Shown: positions 16,415 to 25,079 of the stretch, in pieces
Layout of the letters: every line of letters starts with the position of its first letter
How positions within the stretch are numbered: the first letter of the stretch is position 1
From: Janthinobacterium sp. UMAB-56
Lineage (GTDB): Bacteria; Pseudomonadota; Gammaproteobacteria; Burkholderiales; Burkholderiaceae_D
DNA length: 47,335 nt
Assembly: GCF_900095265.1 (NCBI RefSeq)
Contig: NZ_LT607652.1
Span: 562,978 to 610,312 of the forward strand
Reading direction: 5' to 3'
Made by a program: the position numbers and the translations under genes
Notes under the pieces: model-generated
What the model saw: the letters and a program-made list of their open reading frames with translations, nothing else
The model's database searches: none
What the model was told of the DNA's origin: nothing

Positions 16415-17941
16415 TCAGGGCGCGATCTTAGCACCGACTGGCGCTGCGGCGAAATACACGCCGACTTTCAATCCATGTCCATTCGCTGCCGTGGCCAGTT
16501 CCAGCCGGGCGCCATGCAGGGCGGCGATGTCGCGCACGATGGCCAGGCCCAGTCCCGCGCCGCCAGGGTTGCTCTCGAGCGCCGCGCCGACCCGGTAGAA
16601 CGGTGTAAATACCCGTTCGCGTTCTGCGGGCGGGATGCCGGCGCCGCTGTCCTCCACCTCCAGCACCGCGCCGTGCTCCGTCTGTGCAGCACGCACGCGC
16701 AGGATTACGCTGCCGCCCTGCGGCGTGTAGCGCAGGGCGTTGTCGACCAGGTTGGCCAGCAGTTCATGCAGCAGCAGGGCCTGGCCATGCACGGGCGCCT
16801 CGTCGGGCGCTTCCAGCGACAGGTCGATATTCCTGCTGACGGCGGCCATGGCCATTTCCAGTCCCACCTGCTGCGCCACGTCGCGCAGCGCGACGGTGTC
16901 CATGGCCAGGGTGTCGCCGCCATGTTCGATGCGCGCCAGGGTCAGCAGGCGGTTGGCCAGCAGCACGGTCGAATCGGTGGTGGCGGCGATCGAGCGCACG
17001 ATGTCGCGCAGGGCGGCCATGTCGGACGGCGTGCCTGCCTGGCGGTCGCATTCGCGCATGGCCAGTTCTGCCTGGGTTTTCAGTACGGTGAGCGGTGTGC
17101 GCAACTGGTGCGAGGCATCGGCGATGAAGCGGCGCTGGCTGGCGATCAACTGCTGCAGGCGCGACATGGCGCCGTTCATGGCACTCACCAAAGGCCGCAT
17201 TTCCTTGTGTACCAGCTTGGGATCGACATCGGACAGGTCGGACAGGGTGCGCGTCTCGACTTCCGTTTTCAGGCGCATCAGCGGTTGCAGCACGAGGCGC
17301 ACGGCAAACCACACGAGGGCCCCCATCACCAGTATCATCGCCGCCTGCCAGCTCAGGGTATCGAACAGGATCTGGTTCGACAGGCCGCGCCGCGCGTCCA
17401 GCGTTTCTGCCACCTGGATCAGGGCGATGCCGCGCATCGAATCGTCGTATACAGGTTGCAGCAGGGCCGCGATGCGGATCGGCTTGCCGTGGTAGTCGGC
17501 GTGGTAGAAACGCACCAGGGCAGGATAATTCTGCGAGCGGGGCACGTTTTTCGGCACGGGCGGCAAGTCGCCATAGCCCGACACCAGTTCGCCGTTGATG
17601 CCCGTCACCTTGTAGTAGATGCGCCCCAGGGTGTCGGTCTCGAAGCTGTCGAGTGCCACGTAAGGCACGTCGGCCACCACCTTGCCGCCGACGATGGAAA
17701 CGCGCTCGGCCAGCGCCCGCGTCGACGCCAGCAAGGAGCGGTCGTAGGCCATGTCGGCCGCGTCGAGCGCGTTACGGTAAACAAAAACGGCATCCAGCAG
17801 CACCAGCATTACCAGTGGGATCAGCAGCCAGCGCAGCAACTGGCTGCGCAGGCTGCCCAGCGGCAGGCCCTGCGCCCAGCGCCGGCGCAGGCGTGCGAAC
17901 AGGGGCAGGCGCGGGTGCAGCTGTTGCTTGGCGGCGCTCAT
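16415..17941 (-). CDS. TctE-like sensor histidine kinase
   Basis: A 508-residue inner-membrane sensor kinase of the TctE/QseC group. A first membrane helix (about 35-56) and second (about 198-220) bracket a periplasmic domain of about 140 residues, followed by a HAMP-like segment. The H-box ASHQLRTPL carries His277; the N-box LVDNALRY lies near 402, then DSGAGIP near 433 and GGAGLGLAIV near 460. It should phosphorylate the response regulator whose gene overlaps its start by four bases. Kinases of this type often sense tricarboxylates or related anions, sometimes through a TctC/Bug binding protein; such a protein is encoded in the divergent operon. The 35-residue basic N-terminal tail ahead of the first helix is longer than usual. 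Confidence 0.88.
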   Translation of the reverse strand: MSAAKQQLHPRLPLFARLRRRWAQGLPLGSLRSQLLRWLLIPLVMLVLLDAVFVYRNALDAADMAYDRSLLASTRALAERVSIVGGKVVADVPYVALDSFETDTLGRIYYKVTGINGELVSGYGDLPPVPKNVPRSQNYPALVRFYHADYHGKPIRIAALLQPVYDDSMRGIALIQVAETLDARRGLSNQILFDTLSWQAAMILVMGALVWFAVRLVLQPLMRLKTEVETRTLSDLSDVDPKLVHKEMRPLVSAMNGAMSRLQQLIASQRRFIADASHQLRTPLTVLKTQAELAMRECDRQAGTPSDMAALRDIVRSIAATTDSTVLLANRLLTLARIEHGGDTLAMDTVALRDVAQQVGLEMAMAAVSRNIDLSLEAPDEAPVHGQALLLHELLANLVDNALRYTPQGGSVILRVRAAQTEHGAVLEVEDSGAGIPPAERERVFTPFYRVGAALESNPGGAGLGLAIVRDIAALHGARLELATAANGHGLKVGVYFAAAPVGAKIAP

Positions 17942-18660
17942 TTTGGCGTGGCAGGCGCCATCGCGCTGCGCGGCTGCAGCAGGTAACCGATGCCGCGCAG
18001 GGTGGTGATGACGGCGCCATCGGGCGCGCCGCTTTCCACGCCGTTTTCCAGCTTTTTGCGCACGCGGTGGATATATAGTTCGATGGCGTCCAGGTTGGCG
18101 TCGTCGGCCAGGGCGAACACTTCATCGAAGAGTTTTTCCTTCGATACGGCGCGCCCCGAGCGCGTGATCAGCGCTTCGAGCACCGCGTGTTCGCGCGGCG
18201 TCAGGGGGAAAGGGGCGCCGGCATAGCTGAACATGCGCGTGACGGTGTCGAAACTGAGGGCGCCGCAAGTGTGCACCAGGGCTTCGTTGCCCTGGCTGCG
18301 GCGCAGCAGGGCTTTGACGCGCGCCTCCAGTTCGGCCAGTTCGAACGGCTTGGCCATGTAGTCATCCGCGCCCAGGTTCAGGCCTTGCACTTTGTCATCC
18401 AGGCCGCCGCGCGCAGTGAGTATCATGACGGGCGTCTTGCCGCGCGTGCCGCCGCGTGCGCGCAGGCGGCGCAGCACGTCCAGACCATCCATCTTTGGCA
18501 GGGTCAGGTCGAGCAGCACCAGGGAGTATTCCTGCGTGTGCAGCAGGGCGTCGGCATCGGCGCCGTTGTGGGCGGTCTCCACCGTCAGGTGCGCGTCGCG
18601 CAGGGCCTTTGCCAGCCAGCGTGACAGTTCCAGATGGTCTTCCACTAATAATATGCGCAT
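17938..18660 (-). CDS. TctD-like OmpR-family response regulator
   Basis: A 240-residue response regulator with receiver and winged-helix domains. Asp51 in LVLLDLTLPKMDG is the phosphorylation site, Glu7/Asp8 bind magnesium and Lys104 lies in YMAKPFEL. The DNA-binding domain includes LTPREHAVLEALITRSGRAVSK cut into PLTPREHAVL and RVRKKLENG. The ATG at 18660 starts the canonical MRILLVEDHLEL; the frame is open 35 codons further upstream without family character. It is coupled to the kinase by an ATGA overlap and probably activates the divergent porin-Bug-ABC operon, where a TGAAAG direct repeat with 11-base period is present. Confidence 0.92.
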   Translation of the reverse strand: MRILLVEDHLELSRWLAKALRDAHLTVETAHNGADADALLHTQEYSLVLLDLTLPKMDGLDVLRRLRARGGTRGKTPVMILTARGGLDDKVQGLNLGADDYMAKPFELAELEARVKALLRRSQGNEALVHTCGALSFDTVTRMFSYAGAPFPLTPREHAVLEALITRSGRAVSKEKLFDEVFALADDANLDAIELYIHRVRKKLENGVESGAPDGAVITTLRGIGYLLQPRSAMAPATPK

Positions 18661-18765
18661 GGTCTCCGCCATTCGTTTGAAACGATACAGTGTAAGCCTG
18701 CCTGCGCCTTGCCGACAGGGGCCGCTGTGAATTTGTTGGCATGGCTTGTGGCTGGCCGGCGACAC

Positions 18766-18808
18766 CTTTCAGGCTGAAAGCGAATTGAAAGGATCGCGCT
18801 CATATAGT
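18766..18808 (+). promoter_or_regulatory. Porin promoter with candidate TctD binding repeats
   Basis: TGAAAG at 18775-18780 is repeated at 18786-18791 with 11-base period, the spacing OmpR-family dimers prefer. A mirror copy CTTTCA at 18766-18771 makes an inverted repeat. TATAGT at 18803-18808 is a good -10, while the -35 position overlaps the repeats and has no consensus, as expected for an activated promoter. The leader downstream has a CCTGAT/ATCAGG inverted repeat at 18814-18836. Confidence 0.5.
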
Positions 18809-18872
18809 GTGATCCTGATTCATGAAATTGATCAGGCATATCACCAATAACTATATCTAAGGGAGACTCTAC

Positions 18873-19931
18873 ATGAAAAAAACAGCATTCTCGCTGGCCG
18901 CCATGGCCTTACTCGCCGCCGGCAGCGCCCAGGCCCAGTCGAACGTCACCTTGTATGGCCGCCTCGACGCCGGTATCAGCAACACCAGCAATGCGGGTCC
19001 GAACAAAAGCTCGGTGACGCAAGTCAGCTCGGGCGGCATGAACACTTCGCGCTGGGGCATTCTGGGCAGCGAAGACCTGGGCGGCGGCCTGAAGGCCGTG
19101 TTCAATCTGGAGGGCGGCATCATGGTTGACACGGGCGCCGCCGATGGCGCGCTGTTCAAGCGCCAGGCAAACGTGGGCCTGGAAGGCGCGTTTGGCCGCG
19201 TCGTGCTGGGGCGCTCCTTCACCACCGTGTATGACTTCGTGCTGCCGTTCGATCCGATGGCCTATGCGCCGTTCTACTCGTGGGCCACCTCGGGAAACGC
19301 GACGGGCGCGAGCAAGTACGGCATGACGACCGCCTTCGACAACATGGTCAAGTATTCTGGCAAGACGGGCGGCTTCAGCTACGGCGCGTCGTATGGTTTC
19401 GGCGAGCAATCGACGGGCAGTTCGGACAGCGCCAAGCTGTCCACCGGTGTCAGCTATAAAACGGGGCCTGTCAGCCTGCTGGCCACGTATGAACAGGTGA
19501 ACGGCAATACCATCGCCGGCGGCGCGCGCGACAAGACCACCGTCTACCACCTGGGCGCCATGTATGACGACGGCCCGTGGAAAGTGCAGGCGGCGGCGCG
19601 CGACTACAAGCTTGATCCGGCTGCCGCAGGCAAGGCCGACGTGCGCGGTACCCTGTACTGGGGCGGCGTCAGCTACAAGACCACGCCGGTGATTACTCTG
19701 ACGGGCGCGATCTACTATCAGGACGTGAAAAACGTGGCCGCCAACCTCGATGCCGATCCGATCATGTACGTGGCGCGCCTGCGCTACGCCCTGTCCAAGC
19801 GCACCGACCTGTATGTGGCCGGCGCCTACGCCAAGGCCAAGCACAACCAGCTGGTCAGCCTGTCGCGTGACGATGCCGGTTTCGGCGACACGCAGCGCGG
19901 CCTGATCGCCGGCATCCAGCACCGCTTCTAA
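18873..19931 (+). CDS. Betaproteobacterial general porin
   Basis: A 352-residue outer-membrane trimeric porin of the Neisseria/Bordetella type. A cleavable signal peptide ends at GSAQA, the mature part starts QSNVTLYGRLDAGI, the typical first strand, and the protein ends in the aromatic IQHRF signature needed for outer-membrane assembly. Between them are many alternating strands and the expected SRWGILGSEDLGGGL motif. GGGAG eight bases before the ATG is a strong ribosome binding site. As first gene of an import operon it probably lets the shared substrate enter the periplasm. The Bug gene starts only three bases after its stop. Confidence 0.95.
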   Translation: MKKTAFSLAAMALLAAGSAQAQSNVTLYGRLDAGISNTSNAGPNKSSVTQVSSGGMNTSRWGILGSEDLGGGLKAVFNLEGGIMVDTGAADGALFKRQANVGLEGAFGRVVLGRSFTTVYDFVLPFDPMAYAPFYSWATSGNATGASKYGMTTAFDNMVKYSGKTGGFSYGASYGFGEQSTGSSDSAKLSTGVSYKTGPVSLLATYEQVNGNTIAGGARDKTTVYHLGAMYDDGPWKVQAAARDYKLDPAAAGKADVRGTLYWGGVSYKTTPVITLTGAIYYQDVKNVAANLDADPIMYVARLRYALSKRTDLYVAGAYAKAKHNQLVSLSRDDAGFGDTQRGLIAGIQHRF

Positions 19932-19934
19932 GCC

Positions 19935-20921
19935 ATGATGCTGCTGCGCTCCCTGCTCCTGTCTTTATCGTGCCTGCTGCCCGCCGTGGCGGGGGCGCAG
20001 GCGTCCGCACCGGCCGAGTGCGTGGTGCCGTCCAAACCGGGCGGCGCCATGGACCTGACCTGCAAGCTGGCGAAAAAAGGCCTGGCGCAGGAGGGCGTGG
20101 CAGCCACGCTTGCTGGACCGGCCATGCGTATCAGCTATCTGCCCGGCGGCATCGGCGCCGTGGCCTGGCATTCGATGGCATCGCAAAGGCGCAGCGCGGA
20201 GGCGAATACCCTGGTGGCATTTTCGGGCGGTTCGCTGCTCAATCTGGCGCAGGGCAAATTCGGCAACGCGAAGGCGGGCGATGTGCGCTGGGTGGCGGCG
20301 CTGGGCGCCGACTACGGCATGATTGCCGTGCGCAGCGACTCGCCCTACAAGACCCTGGCCGACCTGATCGCCGCGCTGCGCCAGCATCCGGACAAGGTGC
20401 TGATCGGCGTCTCCGGCACCATCGGCAGCCAGGACTGGCTGAAGATGGCGTTGCTGGCGCGCCATGCAGGCATCGATCCGAAAGTACTGCGTTTTGTTGC
20501 CCTCGAAGGCGGCGGCGAAGTGTTTACGGCGATGCAGGCCGATTATGTGCAGGTGGTCTCGGGCGACACTTCCGAGGCTACCCTGAATGCCAGCGCCAAC
20601 CATGCGCGCGTGCTGGCGGTGCTGTCGGAAAAACGCCTGCCCGGTGTGCTGGCCGGCGTGCCGACGGCGCGCGAGCAGGGCTACGACGTGGTCTGGCCGA
20701 TCATCCGCGGCGTGTGGATGGGACCACAGGTACCCGAGGCGGACTACCAGCGCTGGGTGGCGACCTTTGAGCGCGTCATGGCCACGCCGCAGTTCGCCGA
20801 ATGGCGCGCCCAGGCCGGCCTGTACCCATTCGCCCTGACGGGGCCGAAGCTGACCGCGTATGTCAAGAAGGCGGTCGACGAGTATGCCAGGCAGGCGAAT
20901 GAGCTTGGCCTGATGCGTTGA
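19935..20921 (+). CDS. Orphan TctC/Bug-type periplasmic binding protein
   Basis: A 328-residue exported protein of the Bug/TctC family, whose members bind carboxylates and related small anions. A signal peptide ends near VAGAQA. The family core is recognisable in YLPGGIGAVAWHSMA, DYGMIAVRSDSPYKTLADLIAALR, and the C-terminal GLADI-like region here as VVWPIIRGVWMGPQVP. Tripartite tricarboxylate transporters need TctA and TctB membrane partners, and neither is encoded nearby. In Bordetella pertussis the Bug protein BctC contacts the sensor kinase BctE, so this protein may be the signal receptor for the divergent TctE-like kinase. It follows the porin by three bases, so the two are co-translated or nearly so. 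Confidence 0.87.
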   Translation: MMLLRSLLLSLSCLLPAVAGAQASAPAECVVPSKPGGAMDLTCKLAKKGLAQEGVAATLAGPAMRISYLPGGIGAVAWHSMASQRRSAEANTLVAFSGGSLLNLAQGKFGNAKAGDVRWVAALGADYGMIAVRSDSPYKTLADLIAALRQHPDKVLIGVSGTIGSQDWLKMALLARHAGIDPKVLRFVALEGGGEVFTAMQADYVQVVSGDTSEATLNASANHARVLAVLSEKRLPGVLAGVPTAREQGYDVVWPIIRGVWMGPQVPEADYQRWVATFERVMATPQFAEWRAQAGLYPFALTGPKLTAYVKKAVDEYARQANELGLMR

Positions 20922-20965
20922 ACGACATCCTATTAAAAAACCTATTCATAGACGGAGACAACCCC

Positions 20966-22063
20966 ATGCAAACCAAGACCCTGCTTCAAGTCGCCCTTGC
21001 CACCGCGTGTGCCAGCCTGGCCGGCGCCGCTTTCGCGCAAGTGCCGGCCGGCTATCCGGCCGACTACCAGAAGATCATCGACGCGGCCAAAAAAGAAGGC
21101 AAGGTGGTGATCTACAGCGCCACCGACAGCAAGGCTGCCGCTCCGCTGATCAAGGATTTCAACGCCCTGTACCCTGGCATCTCGGTCGAATATAACGACA
21201 TGAATTCCACCGAAGTGTATAACCGCTTCATTTCCGAAGTGGCCGCCGGCGGCAACACGGCCGACGTGATGTGGTCGTCGGCGATGGACTTGCAGATGCG
21301 CCTGGCCTCGGATGGCTATGCGCTCAAGTACAAGTCGGTGGAAGCGGCGAAGATACCCGGCTGGGCCATGTGGGATGAACAGGCCTACGGCACCACGTTC
21401 GAGCCGGCTGCCATCGTCTACAACAAGCGCCTGCTCGATGCCAAGGAAGTGCCGAAGAATCACGATGAATTCGTCAAGCTGATCGCCACGCCGAAGTTCA
21501 AGGACAAGGTCACCACCTACGACATCGAAAAATCGGGCGTGGGTTTCATGTTCATGGCACAGGATGCCAAGGAATACCCGCAATTCCTGGCGCTGGAAAA
21601 CGCGTTTGGCGCGGCCAAGGTGCGCGTGCAGTCGTCGACGGGCACCATGATGGAGCGCATCTCGTCGGGTGAAAACCTGATCGGCTACAACGTGCTTGGC
21701 TCCTACGCCCTGGTGCGCGCCAAGACCGATCCGTCGATCGGCGTGGTACTGCCCAAGGATTACACCTTGATCCTGTCGCGCGTGCAGTTCATCAACAAGA
21801 ACGCGAAGAACGTCAACGCCAGCAAGCTGTGGCTCGATTACATCCTGTCGCACCGGGGCCAGACCGTCATCGCGAACGGAGCCAAGCTGTTCGCCATCCG
21901 CGCCGACGTCACGGGCGAGACGACTTCGGCTGAACTGATCAAGGAAATCGGCGCCTCCAACGTCAAGCCGATACCCGTGCACCCGATCATCCTGCAATTC
22001 CTGGGGCCAGCCAAGCGCATGGCCTTCCTCAAACAATGGAAAGAGACAGCCGGCAAGAAATAA
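20966..22063 (+). CDS. Fbp/Afu-type ABC transporter substrate-binding protein
   Basis: A 365-residue periplasmic binding protein of the family containing ferric-binding FbpA and AfuA. A signal peptide ends at GAAFA, followed by VVIYSATDSKAAAPLIKDF and DVMWSSAMDLQ, typical first-lobe elements. The adjacent tyrosine pair that binds iron in FbpA is missing: the corresponding place reads LIGYNVLGSYAL. The early His ligand is replaced by Asp in SATDSK. Iron is therefore unlikely; AfuA of Actinobacillus is known to bind hexose phosphates, and a phosphorylated or carboxylated organic substrate is more plausible. The ATG at 20966 has GGAG eight to nine bases upstream and begins the signal peptide, so the frame open further upstream is ignored. 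Confidence 0.9.
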   Translation: MQTKTLLQVALATACASLAGAAFAQVPAGYPADYQKIIDAAKKEGKVVIYSATDSKAAAPLIKDFNALYPGISVEYNDMNSTEVYNRFISEVAAGGNTADVMWSSAMDLQMRLASDGYALKYKSVEAAKIPGWAMWDEQAYGTTFEPAAIVYNKRLLDAKEVPKNHDEFVKLIATPKFKDKVTTYDIEKSGVGFMFMAQDAKEYPQFLALENAFGAAKVRVQSSTGTMMERISSGENLIGYNVLGSYALVRAKTDPSIGVVLPKDYTLILSRVQFINKNAKNVNASKLWLDYILSHRGQTVIANGAKLFAIRADVTGETTSAELIKEIGASNVKPIPVHPIILQFLGPAKRMAFLKQWKETAGKK

Positions 22064-22076
22064 TGCCGTCTTAGCC

Positions 22077-22099
22077 GCCCGCAAGCATGGCTTGCGGGC
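22077..22099 (+). terminator. Perfect intercistronic hairpin between binding protein and permease
   Basis: GCCCGCAAGC at 22077-22086 and GCTTGCGGGC at 22090-22099 form a perfect 10-bp stem with an ATG triloop, 13 bases after the binding-protein stop and 33 before the permease start. There is no T-run, so it probably acts as a partial terminator or 3-prime stabiliser that makes the binding protein more abundant than the permease, as in the malE-malF gap. Confidence 0.75.
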
Positions 22100-22131
22100 G
22101 CACGCCGCACCCTTCATTCATTGGATTCATC

Positions 22132-23922
22132 ATGCAAACTGCTATCTTGCCGCTGCCTGCACGGTCGCGCTCTCCCTTGTCGCGCCTGAACTGGTCGCGC
22201 GGCGTGGTCGTGACGGTCACCTTGATCGCCATCTTCCTGCCGCTCTTTCTGATTTTTTACCAGAGCTTTTTGAACGCGCCGTTTTTCATGCCCGTGCGCG
22301 AATTCGGCTTTGATTCCTACCGCTTCATCTTCGATGATCCCGATTTCGCCATGGCCTTCAAGAATGGCCTGATGCTGGCCTTCGGCCTGACCGTCATCGC
22401 CGTGCCGCTGGGCGGCATGCTGGCCTTCTTGATGGTGCGCACCGATTTGCCGGGACGCGGCTGGGTGGCGCCGATGCTGCTGGTGCCGATCTTTGTCTCG
22501 CCGATGGTGATGGGCTTCGGCTACGTCGTCTCGATGGGGCCTGTGGGCTTCTACTCGATCTGGGCCAAGGAGCTGCTCGGCTTCGTCCCCTGGAACATAT
22601 ATTCGTTCACCAGCATCGTCATCATCGCCGGCCTGACGCACGTGCCGCACGTTTACCTGTATGCCTCGTCCGCCCTGAAAAGCCTGGGCTCGGACGTGGA
22701 AGAAGCGGCCCGCGTGGCCGGTGCCTCGCCGATCCAGGTGATGCTCAATGTGTCGCTGCCGATGATCATGCCGGCGCTGGCGTATGCGGGCGTGCTGGTG
22801 TTTTTCCTTGGCTTTGAAGTGTTCGGCCTGGTGCTGGTGCTCGGTGATCCGGAAGGCCATCTGGTGCTGCCGACCTATCTGTACAAGCTGACCAACAAGC
22901 TCGGTACGCCGTCGTACCACCTGATGGCCGCCGTCGCCGTCTGCCTGGTGATGGTGACCATGCCGCTGGTGATGATACAGCGCTGGCTGCTGAAATCGGC
23001 CAACAAATATGTGTCGATCAAGGGCAAGGGCGCGCGCAGCAAGGCCATGCCGCTGGGTCGCTGGAAGTGGCTGGCGTTTGCCTTGCTGGCCGGCTGGCTG
23101 ATCTTCACCATCATCCTGCCGTTGACGGGCATCGTGCTGCGCTCCTTCGTGCAGTACTGGGGCGAGGGCGTGCACCTGGCCGACGTGCTGACCCTGCAGC
23201 ATTTCCGCGATATCTTCGATCAGCCATCGCTGGTGCGCGGCATCGTCAACACCATCCTGATCGGCGTCGTCGGCGGCGCGCTGGCCGTGGGCTGCTACAG
23301 CTTCATCGCGCTGGCCATGCACCGCAAGCAGGACGGCATCACGCGCCTGCTCGATTACAGCGTGCTGGTGCCACGCGCCGTGCCGGGCCTGCTGGCCGGC
23401 CTGTCGTTCCTGTGGGTGTTCCTGTTCGTGCCGGCCTGGCTGGACGGCATGCTCAAGGGCATGGACAACGGCGTGGCCCTGTGGCTGAGCGGCCATGTGA
23501 TCCCCGTGCTGCGTGAAGTGCGCTCGACCATCTTCGCCCTGTGGCTGGCGTATTCGGTGGTGTGGATGGCCTACGGCATGCGCCTCATTTCCACCGCGCT
23601 GCTGCAGGTGGGGCCGGAACTGGAAGAGGCGGCGCGCGCCGTCGGCGCAAACCGTGGCCAGGTGACGCGCGACGTCACCCTGCCGCTGATCAAATACGGC
23701 TTGCTGGGCGCCTGGCTGATGGTCTTCCTGATCTTCGAGCGCGAATATTCGACGGGCGTGTACCTGCTTTCGCCGGGCACGGAAGTGATTGGCGCCATGC
23801 TGGTATCGCTGTGGGCCGGCGGTTCGACCGACCTGGTGGCGGCACTGTCCTTCATCAACATCACCCTGGTGGCCATCGGCCTGGGCATCGCGCTGCGCTT
23901 TGGCGTCAAGTTACACAACTGA
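22132..23922 (+). CDS. ABC transporter permease with two fused transmembrane domains (FbpB/AfuB type)
   Basis: A 596-residue inner-membrane permease with two binding-protein-dependent transport domains in one chain, making about twelve helices. Each half has the cytoplasmic EAA loop that contacts the ATPase: EEAARVAGASP near residue 190 and EEAARAVGANR near 498, each followed by a conserved LPLI/LPMI. One chain thus replaces the usual permease pair, as in FbpB and AfuB. The ATG at 22132 is chosen because the 15 codons upstream, although open, come straight from the hairpin region. The ATPase gene follows 35 bases later. Confidence 0.93.
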   Translation: MQTAILPLPARSRSPLSRLNWSRGVVVTVTLIAIFLPLFLIFYQSFLNAPFFMPVREFGFDSYRFIFDDPDFAMAFKNGLMLAFGLTVIAVPLGGMLAFLMVRTDLPGRGWVAPMLLVPIFVSPMVMGFGYVVSMGPVGFYSIWAKELLGFVPWNIYSFTSIVIIAGLTHVPHVYLYASSALKSLGSDVEEAARVAGASPIQVMLNVSLPMIMPALAYAGVLVFFLGFEVFGLVLVLGDPEGHLVLPTYLYKLTNKLGTPSYHLMAAVAVCLVMVTMPLVMIQRWLLKSANKYVSIKGKGARSKAMPLGRWKWLAFALLAGWLIFTIILPLTGIVLRSFVQYWGEGVHLADVLTLQHFRDIFDQPSLVRGIVNTILIGVVGGALAVGCYSFIALAMHRKQDGITRLLDYSVLVPRAVPGLLAGLSFLWVFLFVPAWLDGMLKGMDNGVALWLSGHVIPVLREVRSTIFALWLAYSVVWMAYGMRLISTALLQVGPELEEAARAVGANRGQVTRDVTLPLIKYGLLGAWLMVFLIFEREYSTGVYLLSPGTEVIGAMLVSLWAGGSTDLVAALSFINITLVAIGLGIALRFGVKLHN

Positions 23923-23957
23923 GTTGCATAACTAAATACAAAAATTGAGACCACATC

Positions 23958-25031
23958 ATGAATGAATTGACCGTCAATGAATTGCACCTGGACTACGGCA
24001 CCGGCCCTTCCGCCAACCAGATACTGAAGGGTGTCTCGATGCACCTGCAAAAAGGCGAAGTGGTCGCCTTGCTGGGGCCTTCGGGCAGCGGCAAGACCAC
24101 CTTGCTGCGCGCTGTCGCCGGGCTGGAAAGCCCGAAGGCGGGCAGCATCGAAATCGGTACGCGCAATGTCTTCGACGGCGCGAAGCACTTCGAGATGCCG
24201 GCCGAGCATCGCAATCTGGGACTGGTGTTCCAGTCGTACGCGCTGTGGCCGCACAAGACCGTGTTCGACAACGTCGCCTACGGCCTCAAATTGCGCAAGA
24301 TGGGCAGCACGGAGATCGCCGCGCGCATCAAGGAAGTGCTGACGCAGCTGGGCCTGGGTCACCTGGGCGAGCGCTACCCGCATCAGCTGTCTGGTGGCCA
24401 GCAGCAGCGCGTTGCGATCGCCAGGGCGCTGGTGTACAACCCGCCCGTGATCCTGCTCGACGAACCGCTGTCGAACCTGGACGCCAAACTGCGCGAGGAA
24501 GCGCGCGCCTTCTTGCGCGAACTGATCGTGCGCCTGGGCCTGTCGGCCCTGATGGTGACGCATGACCAGGGCGAGGCGATGGCCATTTCCGACCGCATCT
24601 TGCTGCTCAATAACGGCAAGATCGAGCAGCAGGGCACGCCGCAAAGCATGTATGAAACGCCGGACACCCTGTTTACGGCCGAATTCATGGGCAGCAACAA
24701 CCGCCTGCCCGGCAAGGTGGTGCAGCGCGAAGGCAGCGCCGTGCGCCTGCTGGTCGATGGCGCTCCCATGCAGGGCGTGGCGCGCGGCGCCAACGTGGGC
24801 ACGGAAGTGACGACCATGATACGCGTCGAGGAAGTGAAGATCAGCGCCACGCAAGTCGACAACGCCATCGAGCTGCCACTGCTGACCTGCATGTACCTGG
24901 GCGACCGCTGGGAGTGCCTGTTCGAGCGCGGCGGCGCAGACAACATCAGCCTGCGTGCGTATTCGCGCCACAAGCTCGAAGCGGGCAAGTACTGGCTGCA
25001 CATGCCGGCCGACAAGCTCTGGGTGTTTTAA
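23958..25031 (+). CDS. ABC transporter ATP-binding protein (FbpC/AfuC type)
   Basis: A 357-residue ATPase that powers the porin-operon ABC importer. Walker A GPSGSGKTT is at about 40-48, the Q-loop FQSYALWPH near 94, signature LSGGQQQR near 144-151, Walker B ILLDEPLSNLD near 166 and the switch His in VTHDQGEA. The C-terminal 100 residues form a TOBE-like regulatory domain, as in MalK/FbpC-type ATPases. It is the last gene of the operon, and an inverted repeat follows immediately. Confidence 0.95.
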   Translation: MNELTVNELHLDYGTGPSANQILKGVSMHLQKGEVVALLGPSGSGKTTLLRAVAGLESPKAGSIEIGTRNVFDGAKHFEMPAEHRNLGLVFQSYALWPHKTVFDNVAYGLKLRKMGSTEIAARIKEVLTQLGLGHLGERYPHQLSGGQQQRVAIARALVYNPPVILLDEPLSNLDAKLREEARAFLRELIVRLGLSALMVTHDQGEAMAISDRILLLNNGKIEQQGTPQSMYETPDTLFTAEFMGSNNRLPGKVVQREGSAVRLLVDGAPMQGVARGANVGTEVTTMIRVEEVKISATQVDNAIELPLLTCMYLGDRWECLFERGGADNISLRAYSRHKLEAGKYWLHMPADKLWVF

Positions 25032-25036
25032 CGGTG

Positions 25037-25063
25037 ACGAGGTGGTCAACCTGGCCACCTCGT
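25037..25063. terminator. Stem-loop at the convergent end of the ABC operon
   Basis: ACGAGGTGG at 25037-25045 pairs perfectly with CCACCTCGT at 25055-25063, with a nine-base loop, six bases after the ATPase stop and 16 before the stop of the facing DUF2145 gene. No T-run follows, so termination may be weak or rho-assisted. Confidence 0.6.
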
Positions 25064-25079
25064 GCGTGCTGGTGCGTCC

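Noticed and set aside
20966..25031. Ferric iron ABC transporter
   Set aside because: The binding protein lacks the tyrosine pair and the early His ligand, and porin plus TctDE neighbours suggest an organic substrate.
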